The notes beneath the pieces are model-generated. The model worked only from the letters and a program-made list of their open reading frames with translations. It was not told the origin of the DNA and did not search any database. The position numbers and the translations under genes were made by a program. Of a stretch of 64,000 nucleotides of DNA, positions 63,953-64,000 are shown piece after piece (position 1 is the first letter of the stretch; each line of letters opens with the position of its first letter). Source of the stretch: Whitmania pigra (taxonomy: Eukaryota > Annelida > Clitellata > Hirudinida > Haemopidae); contig JAJTWR010000281.1 of the NCBI GenBank assembly GCA_021613335.1, positions 1,057,501 to 1,121,500 of the forward strand, written 5' to 3'.

Positions 63953-64000
63953 GTGTTGAGTTATTCTGGAATGCTCATGAAATGATAACAATAACTATTT

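Overview
The window is nuclear DNA from an intron-rich, AT-rich invertebrate. Every coding region carries spliceosomal introns with GT/GC...AG ends, the proteins are animal-type (Mist1 bHLH, classical PKC, mitofusin, MRP-type ABC transporter, membrane-associated RING-CH ligase, ankyrin with ZU5), and introns are packed with (CAT)n, (TTA)n and (CAA)n arrays. This fits a spiralian, and I think an annelid of the leech type (Helobdella-like) most likely. That placement is an inference from gene content and repeat style, not proven.

Layout: 1-4543 is gene-free and repeat-rich. A Mist1/dimmed-type bHLH factor lies at 5090-6166 (+). A complete 16-exon classical protein kinase C runs 9185-23889 (+). 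A complete 17-exon mitofusin runs 30693-24775 (-), convergent with PKC. A 30-exon MRP/ABCC1-type transporter (42025-31052, -; first exon not found) ends only 358 bp upstream of the mitofusin start codon. A complete 3-exon MARCH1/8-type ubiquitin ligase is at 44399-45514 (+), divergent from the transporter. A long divergent ankyrin occupies 48890 to beyond the right edge (+): about 23-24 ANK repeats in phase-0 exons of 33 or 66 codons, a linker, then ZU5 exons. I rebuilt exon boundaries by hand from reading frame, splice signals and family conservation; almost every junction keeps phase.

Mobile DNA: an ankyrin intron holds a CR1/jockey-type LINE interrupted by a 1.24-kb hAT element with terminal inverted repeats and a perfect 8-bp target duplication. 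Mitofusin introns hold a tRNA-derived SINE and a DNA-transposon remnant with GTTTCCCCGAAAATAAG-type ends. A transporter intron holds a TA-flanked inverted-repeat element.

The genes do not form a pathway; they are ordinary metazoan housekeeping, signalling and cytoskeletal genes. The observations most worth checking are the raised number of GC-AG introns (4 of about 86), two exon ends without a usable donor, a 57-bp tandem duplication that copied a PKC splice acceptor, the loss of the NBD1 H-loop histidine in the transporter, and microsatellites that have become part of ankyrin coding sequence. I found no convincing new multi-gene system.
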